A stretch of DNA of 64,000 bases, from NCBI GenBank assembly GCA_963766375.1, contig CAVXZG010000019.1:310001-374000 (forward strand). Reading direction: 5' to 3'. Shown in pieces: positions 53,226 to 62,099 of this stretch (position 1 is its first letter; each line of letters opens with the position of its first letter). This stretch comes from AC-32 sp963766375 (GTDB lineage: Bacteria; Actinomycetota; Thermoleophilia; Gaiellales; Gaiellaceae). The position numbers and the translations under genes are program-made. Below the pieces are notes generated by a model that was not told the origin of the DNA, did no database searches, and was given only the letters and a program-made list of their open reading frames with translations.

Positions 53226-53668
53226 TCGAGCTGCCGATTCGCCGGCTGCGCGAGGACGCGGTCCTGCCCGAGCGTGCCTACGCGGGCGACGCCGGCCTCG
53301 ACCTCGCCGCCTGCGAGCGGCACGAGCTCGGACCGGGGGAGCGGGCCAGCGTGGGCACCGGCCTGGCCGTCGCGATCCCGGAGGGCTACGCGGGGTTCGT
53401 CCAACCGCGTTCCGGCCTTGCGGCCAGGCACGGGATCACGATTGTCAACACGCCGGGCCTGGTGGACTCCGGCTATCGAGGCGAGCTTCGCGTCATCCTG
53501 CTCAACACGGACGCGCGCGAGCCGTTCGTGATCGAGCCGGGGATGCGGATCGCCCAACTGGTCGTGCTCCCGGTGCCGGAGCTCGAGCTCGCCGAGGTCG
53601 AGGAGCTCCCCGACAGCGAGCGCGGCGTGCGCGGCTTCGGATCTTCGAGCCGCAGCGGTGGGGCGTGA
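53222..53668 (+). CDS. dut: dUTP diphosphatase
   Basis: 148 residues from ATG 53222. All five trimeric dUTPase motifs are present: AGDAGLDLAA, QPRSGLAARHG, TPGLVDSGYRGELRVILLN, GMRIAQLVVLP and the P-loop-like RGVRGFGSSSRSG (usual form RGxGGFGSTG). Hydrolyses dUTP to dUMP and keeps uracil out of DNA. The stop overlaps the nudix ATG by 1 base (TGATG). Confidence 0.96.
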   Translation: MIELPIRRLREDAVLPERAYAGDAGLDLAACERHELGPGERASVGTGLAVAIPEGYAGFVQPRSGLAARHGITIVNTPGLVDSGYRGELRVILLNTDAREPFVIEPGMRIAQLVVLPVPELELAEVEELPDSERGVRGFGSSSRSGGA

Positions 53669-54120
53669 TGGAGCCTCGCATACGGGTCTCGGCGATCCTG
53701 CGCTGGCAGGCCAGCCTGCTCCTCTGCCGCCACGAGAAGCGGGGGCGTGAGTACTGGCTTCTGCCGGGCGGCGGCGTCAACTCGGGCGAGAGCCTCGTCG
53801 ATGCGCTCCAGCGCGAACTGCTCGAGGAGGTCGGCATCGAGGACGAGATTCCCGTCGAGGGCCCGGTGGCGATCGCCGACTCGATCGCGCCGGTGCGCAG
53901 CTTCGCCGCGAAGCATGTCGTCCACATCATCTTCTCGGGCGACCTGACCGGCCGGTCGCTCGAGACGGTCACCTCGCAGGATGCCGCCGTGCGCGGGCAC
54001 CGGCTGTTCGGTCCCGACGAGCTCGACGAGGTCGTGCTGCACCCGCCGATCCAGCGGTTCCTCCAGCGCTGGACGCCGGGAGACCCAGCGGTCTACCTCG
54101 GCGCCCTCTGGGTTCCCTAA
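53668..54120 (+). CDS. NUDIX hydrolase
   Basis: 150 residues from ATG 53668. The Nudix box GGVNSGESLVDALQRELLEEVGIE fits Gx5Ex7REuxEExGu exactly, and LLPGGGVN precedes it. It hydrolyses a nucleoside diphosphate linked to some other group; the substrate cannot be predicted. Encoded directly after dUTPase, so nucleotide pool cleaning is a reasonable guess. Its end overlaps the convergent gatD gene by 4 bases. Confidence 0.92.
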   Translation: MEPRIRVSAILRWQASLLLCRHEKRGREYWLLPGGGVNSGESLVDALQRELLEEVGIEDEIPVEGPVAIADSIAPVRSFAAKHVVHIIFSGDLTGRSLETVTSQDAAVRGHRLFGPDELDEVVLHPPIQRFLQRWTPGDPAVYLGALWVP

Positions 54121-54866
54121 AAGCGGCCGCCGCGAGACCGGGCGCGGCTGGCGGACACCTCGTGCGCCTCGGCCTCGAGCTCGTCCTCGAGCGGGTCCAG
54201 CTGCGGCGGATCGCCGTTGCGATGGGCGAGCGCCTGCGCGAGGAGCCAGTCGGCCAGCCACGGGTTGCGGGGCAGGAGCGGGCCGTGGAGGTACGTGCCG
54301 ATCACCCGCCCGGCCCGGCACCCCTCGTAGCCGCTCGTGCCGTCGTTGCCGAACCCGGCGAGCACCCGGCCGAGCGGCACGGCGCCCTCGTCGAGGTACG
54401 TCCGGCCGGCATGGTTCTCGAAGCCCGCCAGCGACCGCGGTTGCCCTGGCTGGAGCTCGCACTCGAGCAGCACGTCCCCGATCATGCGGCGCTCCCCCGC
54501 AACGGTGTGGAGAGGCAGGAGGCCCGCACCCGGCAGTTCGTCGCCGCTCTGGTCGCGGTAGGAGCGCCCGAAGAGCTGGTATCCGCCGCAAACGGCCAAA
54601 GCCGCAGCCCCGCCCGCAACGGCCGCCTTCAGCGCGTCGCCCATTGCGGCCAGAGCAGGCGCGATCAGCTCCTGTTCCCGGTCCTGGCCGCCTCCGATGT
54701 AGTAGAGGTCGTGCTCGCCCGCCTGCAGCTCGTCCCCGGGCTCCAGCGCCCGCACCTCGAGCTCGTGCCCGCGCCAGGCGGCGCGGCGCTCCAATACGGC
54801 GATGTTGCCGCGGTCGGCGTAGATGTTGAGGTAGTCCGGGAAGAGGTGGCCGACGACGATCTTCAT
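54117..54866 (-). CDS. gatD: Lipid II isoglutaminyl synthase, glutaminase subunit GatD
   Basis: 249 residues from ATG 54866. CobB/CobQ-like class I amidotransferase: LFPDYLNIYADRGNIAVLER, YYIGGGQDREQ, the nucleophile Cys in LAVCGGYQLFGRSY, FENHAGRTYL and the catalytic His in IGTYLHGPLLPRNP. GatD delivers ammonia from glutamine to MurT, which amidates D-Glu of lipid II. It overlaps the murT stop by 4 bases. The last 30 residues are a charged extension. Confidence 0.94.
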   Translation of the reverse strand: MKIVVGHLFPDYLNIYADRGNIAVLERRAAWRGHELEVRALEPGDELQAGEHDLYYIGGGQDREQELIAPALAAMGDALKAAVAGGAAALAVCGGYQLFGRSYRDQSGDELPGAGLLPLHTVAGERRMIGDVLLECELQPGQPRSLAGFENHAGRTYLDEGAVPLGRVLAGFGNDGTSGYEGCRAGRVIGTYLHGPLLPRNPWLADWLLAQALAHRNGDPPQLDPLEDELEAEAHEVSASRARSRGGRF

Positions 54867-56277
54867 GCCGCGGCCTCCCAGTAGGGCTTGACGAAGCCGC
54901 GTCGCGCCACGAGGTCGCGCAGGCCCAGCATCGCCGTGTAGGTGGGGAGAGCAACGAGCTCGGCGCCCGGCGGGGTCAGCTCGAGGCCCCGGTCGAGCGC
55001 CTCTTCGAGCGACGGCACCACCTCGATCGCTTCCGCCGGCAGGCCGGCGTACTTGAAGCGCAGCGCGAGCTCCGCCGCCCGCTCACCGCTTGCGATCAGC
55101 CGCTCCAGCCCGCCCAGGAGGGGCTCGAAGTCCACATCCCAGATCCAGGAGACGTCGCGCCCGTCGGCGATCTCGTCGTTCAGGGCCACGAGCAAGAGCC
55201 GGGGCGGCGTCCCGGTCAGGAGCGTCCGGACGACCTCGTTCGCTCCCGCCGGATTCTTGATCAGCAGCACGAGCAGCGAGCGCTCGCCGATCGCGATGCG
55301 CTCGAAGCGGCCGAACGCCGCAGAAAAGCCCTGCAAACCGGCATGAACCTCCGTCCAGAGAGGCGCCGAGCGCGCGGGCCAGCGCAGCCGCCGCGAGCGC
55401 GTTGTAGACGTTGTAGAGGCCGGGCACGCCGAGCTCGACGCGGCTCGTGCCCTCGGGCGTGACAAGGTCGAACGAGACGCTGTCGAGGCCGTGCAGCTCG
55501 ATCTCGCGCGCGCGCACGTGAAGAAGAGGGCGTGCGTGGCCGCAAGCCGGGCAGCGGTAATCCCCGAGGTGGCCGATGTATGCCGCCGCGTAGACGTAGG
55601 GCGTGCCACAGCGGACGCACCATTTCGAGTCCGCGGCGTGCTGGAGCTCCGCCGAGGCGTGCCGCGGGTCGTCGAGCCCGAAGACCGTGCATCCGGGCCG
55701 TTCGGACGCGAGGTCGCCGACCTGCGGGTCGTCCCCGTTGACGACCAGCGCGGCTTCGGCCGGCAGCTCCTGCACCGTGGCCCGCCAGCGCTCAGCCAGC
55801 GAGCTCGAGCTCGCCGTAGCGGTCGAGCTGGTCGCGAAACAGGTTTCCGAGCGAGACCGCGCGAGGCTGCAACCGCCGGGCGACCTCGGGCAGCGCCGCC
55901 TCGTCCACCTCGAAGAGCCCGAGCTCCGCCTCCCGTGCGGCCAGCAGGGCGGATGCGACTCCCGAGACCAGGTTGGCCCCCGAGCGGTTGTGCGCCAGAC
56001 GCACCGAGGGCTCCAGGATGCGCGCAACCATCGCCGCCGTCGTGGTCTTGCCGTTCGTCGCCGAGATGAGCGCCGACCCGCGCGGCAGGCGCGCCGCGAG
56101 CCGGTCGACGGCGCCTGGATCCAGCTTCCAGAGGAGCTTTCCGGGCACGGTCGTGCCGCCGCCGGCCCCGACCACACGGGAGAGCCCGGCCGCCGCGCGT
56201 GCGAGCAGGATCTCGGCGGAGAGCGGCAGGAACGGGCTCACGCGCAGCACGCTACCTCGCGCGGTCCAGCCACTCAC
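54863..56277 (-). CDS. murT: Lipid II isoglutaminyl synthase, Mur ligase-like subunit MurT (two frameshifts)
   Basis: Start GTG 56277 or an in-frame GTG at about 56241. Mur ligase ATP-binding loop LISATNGKTTTAAMVARIL; NLFRDQLDRYGELE; frame break near 55797; VVNGDDPQVGDLA; a four-Cys zinc ribbon CVRCGTPY and YRCPACGH, which is diagnostic for MurT; GLYNVYNALAAAALARALGA; break near 55362; ERIAIGERSLLVLLIKNPAGANEVVR and IWDVDFEPL. C-terminal DUF1727 is complete. It makes amidated lipid II in Gram-positive cell walls together with GatD. Confidence 0.93.
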
Positions 56278-56439
56278 CCGTTAGAGGGAACTTTTCCGGG
56301 GCTCACCCGCCCGGGGGATGTAGCAGGGCATCCGCGCCCCCTACGTTGCGCCAGGTTTTGCAACGGCAGGCAGGCGTCTCCGTTGCGGTCAGTCAGATAT
56401 GCGGCCCGCGCGAAGGTGGCGCGGAAAGGAGAGCGGAAG

Positions 56440-58318
56440 GTGAGCATGAACGGTGGCAATCGTGGAGAGACGCGGTCGAGCGCGCTGTGGGGCACGGGCA
56501 ACCGTGGCGGCGAGTCTCGATCGAATGCTCTCTGGGGCAAGGGCGGACGAGGTGCGCTCACCGCGCTTGCGGCGATGCTCGCCATCAGCGTTCCGCTCGC
56601 AGCGAGCTCTCCCGGAGGCAAGGGCAAGCTGAACCTCAAGCACACCTACATCGCTCCGGTTCTGGCGAAGCGGGCGAAGAGCAACCCGAACTCCCCGGTC
56701 TCGATCATCGTCCAGAGCGATACAAGCTTCGATTCCAGCAAGCGCCAGGTCGAGCAGCTCCTGAAGAAGGCCGGCGTCTCGCCGAGCAGGGAGCTCGAGC
56801 TCGTCGGAGGTCTGGCCGTCACGATGCCCGCGAAGTGGCTGGACAAGGTCGAGGAGCATCGATGGCCTCACGGTCACTCCCGACGCACCGGTGCATGTCA
56901 GCGGGTACAGCTCGAATCAGCTGTGGCCGTATGAGTCCGGCGTCTCGAGGGGCTGGAGCGGTCCGGACGCGCCTCTGCCGGGCACCGCGCCCACGATCGC
57001 GGTCGTGGACTCGGGCATCCAGGCAAACCGCCCGGACTTCGGTAACCGCGTCCTCGCGAACGTGAACTTCAGCACGCTGCCGGAGAACTCGGCCGGCGAC
57101 GGGCGCGGCCACGGCACCTTTGTGGCCGGGATCGCCGCGGGCGGGGCGGACGGCTACACCGGCGCGACGCCCCAGGCGAATCTCCTCTCGCTCGACGTCA
57201 TGGACGACCATGGCGTTGCGCGCACGAGCGACGTGATCGCGGCGTGCCAGTGGATCCTGGCGAACAAGGCCAAGTACAACATCCGAATCGCCAATCTCTC
57301 GCTCCACTCGGCGACGAAGAGCAACTTCTTCCGCGATCCGCTCGACCGGGCAGTCGAAAAGCTCTGGTTCGGCGGCGTGGTCGTGGTCGCGGCGGCCGGC
57401 AACTACGGCTCAGCGGCCGGCCCGAGCGGCGTTCCGTACGCCCCGGGCAACGATCCCTTCGTGATCACCGTCGGCGCGGTGGACATCGGCGGAACGAAGA
57501 GTCGCAACGACGACTCGCAGGCACCGTGGTCGGCCTACGGCCGGACGCTCGACGGCTTCATGAAGCCGGATCTGGCGGCGCCCGGACGCTACATGGTCGG
57601 CCCCGTTCCGATGGGCTCCTCGCTCTCGATCGAGCGCGCGGACAAGATCGTCACGCCCGGCTACATCCAGCTCTCGGGCACCTCGTTCGCGGCCCCGGTC
57701 GTGGCCGGAGCGGCCGCTCAGATCCTGGCCAAGCACCCGGAGTTCACTCCTGACCAGGTGAAGGGTGCGCTCATGGTGGCGACGAAGCCCCTGGACGATG
57801 CTCCGGTCGGCTCTATCGGCGTGGGCGAGCTCCAGATGGGCAGGTCAGCGCTGGTCCTGCGCCCACCGAACCCGAACAAGGCGCTCTACCAGTTCGTCAA
57901 GCCGGATCCGACCGGCGGCGCCCTGCCCGCGTTCGACGCCGTCAGCTGGCTCGACACTGCCAAGGCAAACGTCTCCTGGGACTCTGTTTCCTGGGCGGAC
58001 GTCTCCTGGACCGACGCCTCGTGGAACGTCGTCTCCTGGGCCGACGTCTCCTGGGAGTCGGTCTCATGGGCCGACGTCTCCTGGGCGGACGTTTCCTGGG
58101 CCGATGTGTCCTGGAACGATTCCTCCTACGAGGACGCGGCAGAGGGCGACACCAGCGGGGACGCGAACGGCTACGAGCTGACCCCGGAGCAGGCGGCCGA
58201 GATCATGGCCGACCCGGAGCTCGCGCCCTCCGAGGCGACGTTGCCGGCAGCCATCGCCGGCGCGCTCGACCAAGCCACAAGTTCACCGACGGACGGGACG
58301 GTTCCAGCGCTTCCCTAG
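56440..58318 (+). CDS. Secreted S8 (subtilisin-like) protease with ALWG and Ser-Trp repeats (one frameshift)
   Basis: GTG 56440 (or ATG 56446) after AAAGGAGAG. Before the signal-like helix (LTALAAMLAISVPLAASS) come two copies of a RSxALWGxGxRG motif. An I9-like prodomain is followed by one extra C near 56857. Catalytic Asp is in TIAVVDSGIQANRPDF, His in GDGRGHGTFVAGIAAGG, oxyanion Asn in VVAAAGNYGS, Ser in LSGTSFAAPVVAGAAAQ. After a short linker, about eleven SW-containing 5-residue units (type VSWAD) make a Trp-rich tail, then an acidic C-terminus. It would act outside the cell; substrate unknown. A strong terminator follows. Confidence 0.88.
57941..58118 (+). repeat. 15-bp coding repeats (Ser-Trp units) in S8 protease
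   Basis: GTC/GAC-TCC-TGG-based 15-mers encode VSWxD/S units, the later five nearly identical (VSWAD). Likely expands and contracts by slippage. Confidence 0.8.
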
Positions 58319-58348
58319 AGCGGCCCTGGGAGCCGATACGTAGCAGCC

Positions 58349-58378
58349 GAAGGGCCGGGAGGAAGTTCCCGGCCCTTC
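58349..58378 (+). terminator. Strong terminator after S8 protease
   Basis: GAAGGGCCGGGA-GGAAGT-TCCCGGCCCTTC, a perfect 12-bp stem followed by ACTCTTTC. Confidence 0.85.
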
Positions 58379-58394
58379 ACTCTTTCGGGTGATA

Positions 58395-58474
58395 TTCGAG
58401 GCGTACCTCGAAAAGGGGATGTGACCCCTCCGCGCGCCGCGTAGCTTCCGTCTGTGGTGATCCATTCGGCGCGC
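58395..58474 (+). promoter_or_regulatory. Three-hairpin leader upstream of GGDEF/HD-GYP gene
   Basis: TTCGAGG-CGTA-CCTCGAA (58395-58412), AGGGG-ATGTGA-CCCCT (58414-58429) and GCGCGCCG (58432-58439) with CGGCGCGC (58467-58474). The remaining 118 bases to the TTG start show only a purine-rich GGGGGGGAGAGG ribosome site. Confidence 0.4.
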
Positions 58475-58592
58475 CTCGCCACGGGGTGACTTCTGTTCTG
58501 GCGGCCCCGCATGCGCTGCGGGAGATAGGAGACGGAAAACAGGCGATGACGGGCTTTCAGCTCAGCCTGATGCGAGGGGGGGAGAGGACAGC

Positions 58593-61322
58593 TTGAGCGC
58601 GGTCCCGAGCCCGATTCTCCAGGACGTCGAGGCCTCTGCAGGCGAAGGGGCTCCGAAGCTCGCCACGAAGGCAGCTGCGTACTTCGTCGTGGTCGCGCTC
58701 GCAACGGCCTTGGCGGTTGTGCCGCTCCTCTCGCACCTCAGCCCGCAGACTCCCGGCTGGACGACTTTCGTCATCCTCGGCTTGATCGCGGCGGTGGCGC
58801 AGCTCTTCGTCGTGCGCACGCCTCGCAACCAGTCGTACCACACGACGATCGTGTTCCTGATCCCGGCGGCGATGCTGCTTCCGCCCGAGCTCGTCGCGTT
58901 CATGGGCCTGATCCAGCACATTCCGGAGTGGCTGAAGAACCGGAGTGCCTGGTACATCCAGATCTTCAACATCTGCAACTGGACGCTGTCGATGCTGGCG
59001 GCGTATGCGGCCTTCCACGCCGTCCTCAAGATCGATTCCGGCAGCGATGTGCAGTACGCCATCGCGGGGATCGCGGCTGCCGCCTCGATGGTCGCCGTCA
59101 ACCACGTGCTCATGGCGCCGATGCTCCATCTAGCCCGCGGCCACTCGATCCGCGAGTCCGGGCTGTTCTCGTTCCCGAGCCTCTCCACCGACCTCGTGCT
59201 CGCGATGCTCGGTGTGGCGATGGCCTTCTTCTGGGTCATCAACCCATGGCTGATCCCGTTCGCCGTCGCGCCGCTTCTGCTGATCCACCGCTCGCTCTCG
59301 GTGCCGCAGCTCCAGGAGGAGGCGCGCGTCGATGCCAAGACGGGCCTCTTCAACGCACGTCACTTCGCCGTAGCGCTGAACGAGGAGCTTGTCCGGGCGG
59401 AGCGGTTCGAGCGCCCTCTCTCGCTGGTCATGGCCGACCTCGATCTTCTGCGCGACATCAACAACACGTACGGCCACCTCGCGGGCGACGCGGTTCTGCA
59501 AGGGATCGCGGAGGTCTTCCGGGCGCAACTACGCCATTACGACGTGCCCGCCAGGTTCGGCGGCGAGGAGTTCGCGATTCTGCTGCCGGAGACGCCGCCC
59601 GAACAGGCCTTCGAGATCGCCGAGCGGATCCGGCGCGCGGTTGCCGCGAGCTCGTTCGACGTCGAGACCTCGAGCGAGCCGATCCGGGCGACCATCTCGA
59701 TCGGCGTTGCCGGCTTCCCGCGCGACGGCGCGGACGCCAATGAGCTGATTCATCAGGCCGACCTCGCGGTCTACCGCGCAAAGCTCCAGGGGCGCAACCG
59801 CGTCCTCGACGCGAGCTCGGAGCCCTTGCTCCTGCCCGAGAAGCGGCAGGGACGACTCGTGGCGGTGCCGGAGGACGGCGAGCACGTCGTCCCGCTCCCG
59901 CCCGCGGTCGACGCCGGGCCGGCCCGCGAGCGCCGTCATCCACGCCCGCATGCCATGCACGGGCCGCGCTTCCTCTCGCTCTCGCGACGGCTCGCCGCCT
60001 TCGTGGGCGTGGTCGGTGCGATCGGGGTCACCGCGGGCATCTTGGGCGCAATCTTCGGCCACAGCACGGACTGGATCGGGCTCGTGGCTCTGATCGCACT
60101 CGTGGGCGCGGGACAGGCTCTCGCGATCGAGGTCGACGATGGCTCGATCTCCGTCAGCGCGGTCGGCGCAATTGCCGGCGCCGCGCTCTTCGGCCCGCGT
60201 GCGGCGCTGGCCCTCGCGGTCACGACCGCTGCGGTGGAGTGGAGCGCAAGGCGCTCGCCGTTCCATTACGTGCTCTTCAACGTGGGCACGCTCTCACTCG
60301 CTTCCCTGGCGGCCGCGGGAGTGTTCACCGCCGGCTTCACCGGCGAGCTCTCAGAGTTCATCTACGTCATCGCCGGGATCGCCGCGGGTGGGGCGTACTT
60401 CGCCGTCAACATGGGCCTCATCAGCCTCGCGGTCGCGGTCGAGGGTCACGAGCGCTGGTGGGCTGTCTTCAAGGAGCGTTTCGCCTGGCTCGCCACGCAT
60501 TACCTCGTCTACGGATTCATCGGCGGGGTCATCTGGGTCGGGCACGGCGCCGCAGGCCTCTGGGCCCTCGCAGTCTTTGCGGTGCCGCTGCTCCTCATGC
60601 GCAAGACGCAGGAGGCCTATCTGCGGCACACGCAGCGGAGCGCCCAGAAGCTCCGGCAGGCGGCCGAGACGATCCAGACGCAGAACGTTTCCCTCGAGCA
60701 CGCCAACAAGCTCCTCAGGGAGCGCTCCACGGCCGCCATGGAGAGCCTCTCGGCGACCGTGGACGCCCGGGACGCCTATACCGCCGGTCATTCGCGGCGG
60801 GTGCAGCAGCTCGCTCTCGCGATCGGTCGCGAGCTCGGGCTCTCACAGGCCGAGCTCGACCTCCTGGGCCACGCGGCGCTCTTCCATGACATCGGCAAGC
60901 TGGCGATCCCCGATGCGATCCTCTTGAAGCCGGCGAGCTTGACCGAGGAGGAGTGGGAGCTGATGCAACGCCACGCCGACGAGGGCGCGCGCATCATCGA
61001 CCGCCTTGGCTTCCTGAACGACGCCGTCCCGGCGATCCGCCACCACCACGAGCGCTTCGACGGCACCGGCTACCCGGATCGGCTCAAGGGGGAGGAGATC
61101 CCGCTCGGCGCCCGGATCATCCATGTCGCAGACGCACTCGACTCGATGCTCACCACGCGCATCTACCGCGCCGCTCGGCCCGCCTCGGAGGCGCTCGACG
61201 AGCTCCGTCAGGCGGCCGGCTCCCAGTTCTGCCCGCGCTGCGTGGCGGCCCTGGAGCGGATCCTGCCGCTCGAGGGCTTGGACGACGGCGACGCGCGCCC
61301 CCGTGTACTAGTCGCTTCGTAG
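58593..61322 (+). CDS. GGDEF / HD-GYP dual-domain cyclic di-GMP enzyme with two membrane modules
   Basis: 909 residues from TTG 58593. Module 1 (about 25-240): seven or so membrane helices. GGDEF domain (about 245-410) has DAKTGLFNARHFAVAL and an intact active site RFGGEEFAIL, so cyclic di-GMP synthesis is expected; no RxxD inhibitory site is obvious. Module 2 (about 460-670): a second set of helices. A coiled coil leads to HD-GYP: AGHSRRVQQLALAIGREL, ALFHDIGKLAIPDAIL, RHHHERFDGTGYPDRLKGEE and VADALDSML, all canonical. One chain thus carries synthase and hydrolase with separate membrane sensors. It looks like a fusion of two proteins, the second like the one at 24904. Confidence 0.92.
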   Translation: MSAVPSPILQDVEASAGEGAPKLATKAAAYFVVVALATALAVVPLLSHLSPQTPGWTTFVILGLIAAVAQLFVVRTPRNQSYHTTIVFLIPAAMLLPPELVAFMGLIQHIPEWLKNRSAWYIQIFNICNWTLSMLAAYAAFHAVLKIDSGSDVQYAIAGIAAAASMVAVNHVLMAPMLHLARGHSIRESGLFSFPSLSTDLVLAMLGVAMAFFWVINPWLIPFAVAPLLLIHRSLSVPQLQEEARVDAKTGLFNARHFAVALNEELVRAERFERPLSLVMADLDLLRDINNTYGHLAGDAVLQGIAEVFRAQLRHYDVPARFGGEEFAILLPETPPEQAFEIAERIRRAVAASSFDVETSSEPIRATISIGVAGFPRDGADANELIHQADLAVYRAKLQGRNRVLDASSEPLLLPEKRQGRLVAVPEDGEHVVPLPPAVDAGPARERRHPRPHAMHGPRFLSLSRRLAAFVGVVGAIGVTAGILGAIFGHSTDWIGLVALIALVGAGQALAIEVDDGSISVSAVGAIAGAALFGPRAALALAVTTAAVEWSARRSPFHYVLFNVGTLSLASLAAAGVFTAGFTGELSEFIYVIAGIAAGGAYFAVNMGLISLAVAVEGHERWWAVFKERFAWLATHYLVYGFIGGVIWVGHGAAGLWALAVFAVPLLLMRKTQEAYLRHTQRSAQKLRQAAETIQTQNVSLEHANKLLRERSTAAMESLSATVDARDAYTAGHSRRVQQLALAIGRELGLSQAELDLLGHAALFHDIGKLAIPDAILLKPASLTEEEWELMQRHADEGARIIDRLGFLNDAVPAIRHHHERFDGTGYPDRLKGEEIPLGARIIHVADALDSMLTTRIYRAARPASEALDELRQAAGSQFCPRCVAALERILPLEGLDDGDARPRVLVAS

Positions 61323-61365
61323 CACGCCTCGACTAGCAAAAACGCGCAAACGCTAGCCTGCAAGC

Positions 61366-61393
61366 TTGCATCTCGGCGCAGTTGCTCTATCCT
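61366..61393 (+). promoter_or_regulatory. Promoter for HNE-repeat gene
   Basis: TTGCAT (61366-61371), 16 bases, TATCCT (61388-61393); ATG at 61408. A TATTTT box at 61393-61398 is an alternative -10. Confidence 0.4.
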
Positions 61394-61407
61394 ATTTTCA
61401 GATCACG

Positions 61408-62091
61408 ATGACTCGCCGGCCCCAGTACCGAGCGCTCGCGGGCATCGACCGGAAGGCGCTCGAGGCCTTCCAGGCCGGCATCCGCAAGCGCTACTCGGAC
61501 GAGCAGATCCTCGCCGAGCTGACCGCCTCCGCCGAACGGCTGAGGCGCTCACCGACCATGCGCGAGTTCGCGGCCGATCCCGAGACGAGCGTCCATCCGC
61601 AGACGGTGATCGAGCATTTCGGCAGTTGGAACGAGGCCAAGCGGAAGGCGGGGCTGGTTCCCCGCCGCTTTGCGACACGCGAGGAGCTGCTCGACCTGTT
61701 GCGTGAGCTGGGCGCGGAGCTCGGGCGCATCCCGACCGCACGCGACATCGAGGAGCACCGCGGCCGCATGCCGTCGAAGTCCCTCTACTGGCACACCTTC
61801 GGCTCGCTGGCGAGTGCGCTCCGCGAGGCTGGCTTCGACGTGCCGGTGGGGGAGGAGAAGCTCGAACGGGCGCTGGAGCAAGGCGGTGAGCTGGCCCGCA
61901 AGCTGGGCCGCCTGCCGAAGTTCGCGGACTGGGCCGATGCGCGGCGCGAGAACGAGGCGATGCTCACCGAGTGGCAGATCTATCGCATGTTCGAGGGCCG
62001 CAAGGGCGCCTGGTCGACCTTCCAGTACCTGATCCGCGAGCGCCTGGCCGCGTCCGGAACGGACGTAGCCGCCGACGGCAGCATCGACTAA
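61408..62091 (+). CDS. Homing-endonuclease-associated repeat (HNE) DNA-binding protein
   Basis: 227 residues from ATG 61408. Three modules of about 55-60 residues: YSDEQILAELTASAERLRRS with SPTMREF and FGSWNEAKRKAGL; ATREELLDLLRELGAELGRI with PTARDIE and FGSLASALREAGF; and GELARKLGRLPKFADW with GAWSTFQYLI. The pattern of helix, (R/S)xP(T/K) turn and FGSW(N/x)xAxxxAG is that of HNE repeats, found in homing endonucleases and as stand-alone DNA-binding proteins. No nuclease motif (LAGLIDADG, GIY-YIG, HNH) is present, so it is more likely a regulator or nucleoid protein. Confidence 0.8.
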   Translation: MTRRPQYRALAGIDRKALEAFQAGIRKRYSDEQILAELTASAERLRRSPTMREFAADPETSVHPQTVIEHFGSWNEAKRKAGLVPRRFATREELLDLLRELGAELGRIPTARDIEEHRGRMPSKSLYWHTFGSLASALREAGFDVPVGEEKLERALEQGGELARKLGRLPKFADWADARRENEAMLTEWQIYRMFEGRKGAWSTFQYLIRERLAASGTDVAADGSID

Positions 62092-62099
62092 CCGTAAAC

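Noticed and set aside
7331..56277. Widespread pseudogenes indicating genome decay
   Set aside because: The breaks are single-base, hit essential genes and leave all motifs intact on both sides, which fits assembly error rather than decay.
57941..58118. CRISPR-like array of 15-bp repeats
   Set aside because: The repeats are in frame inside a protease gene, have no spacers and encode VSWxD units.
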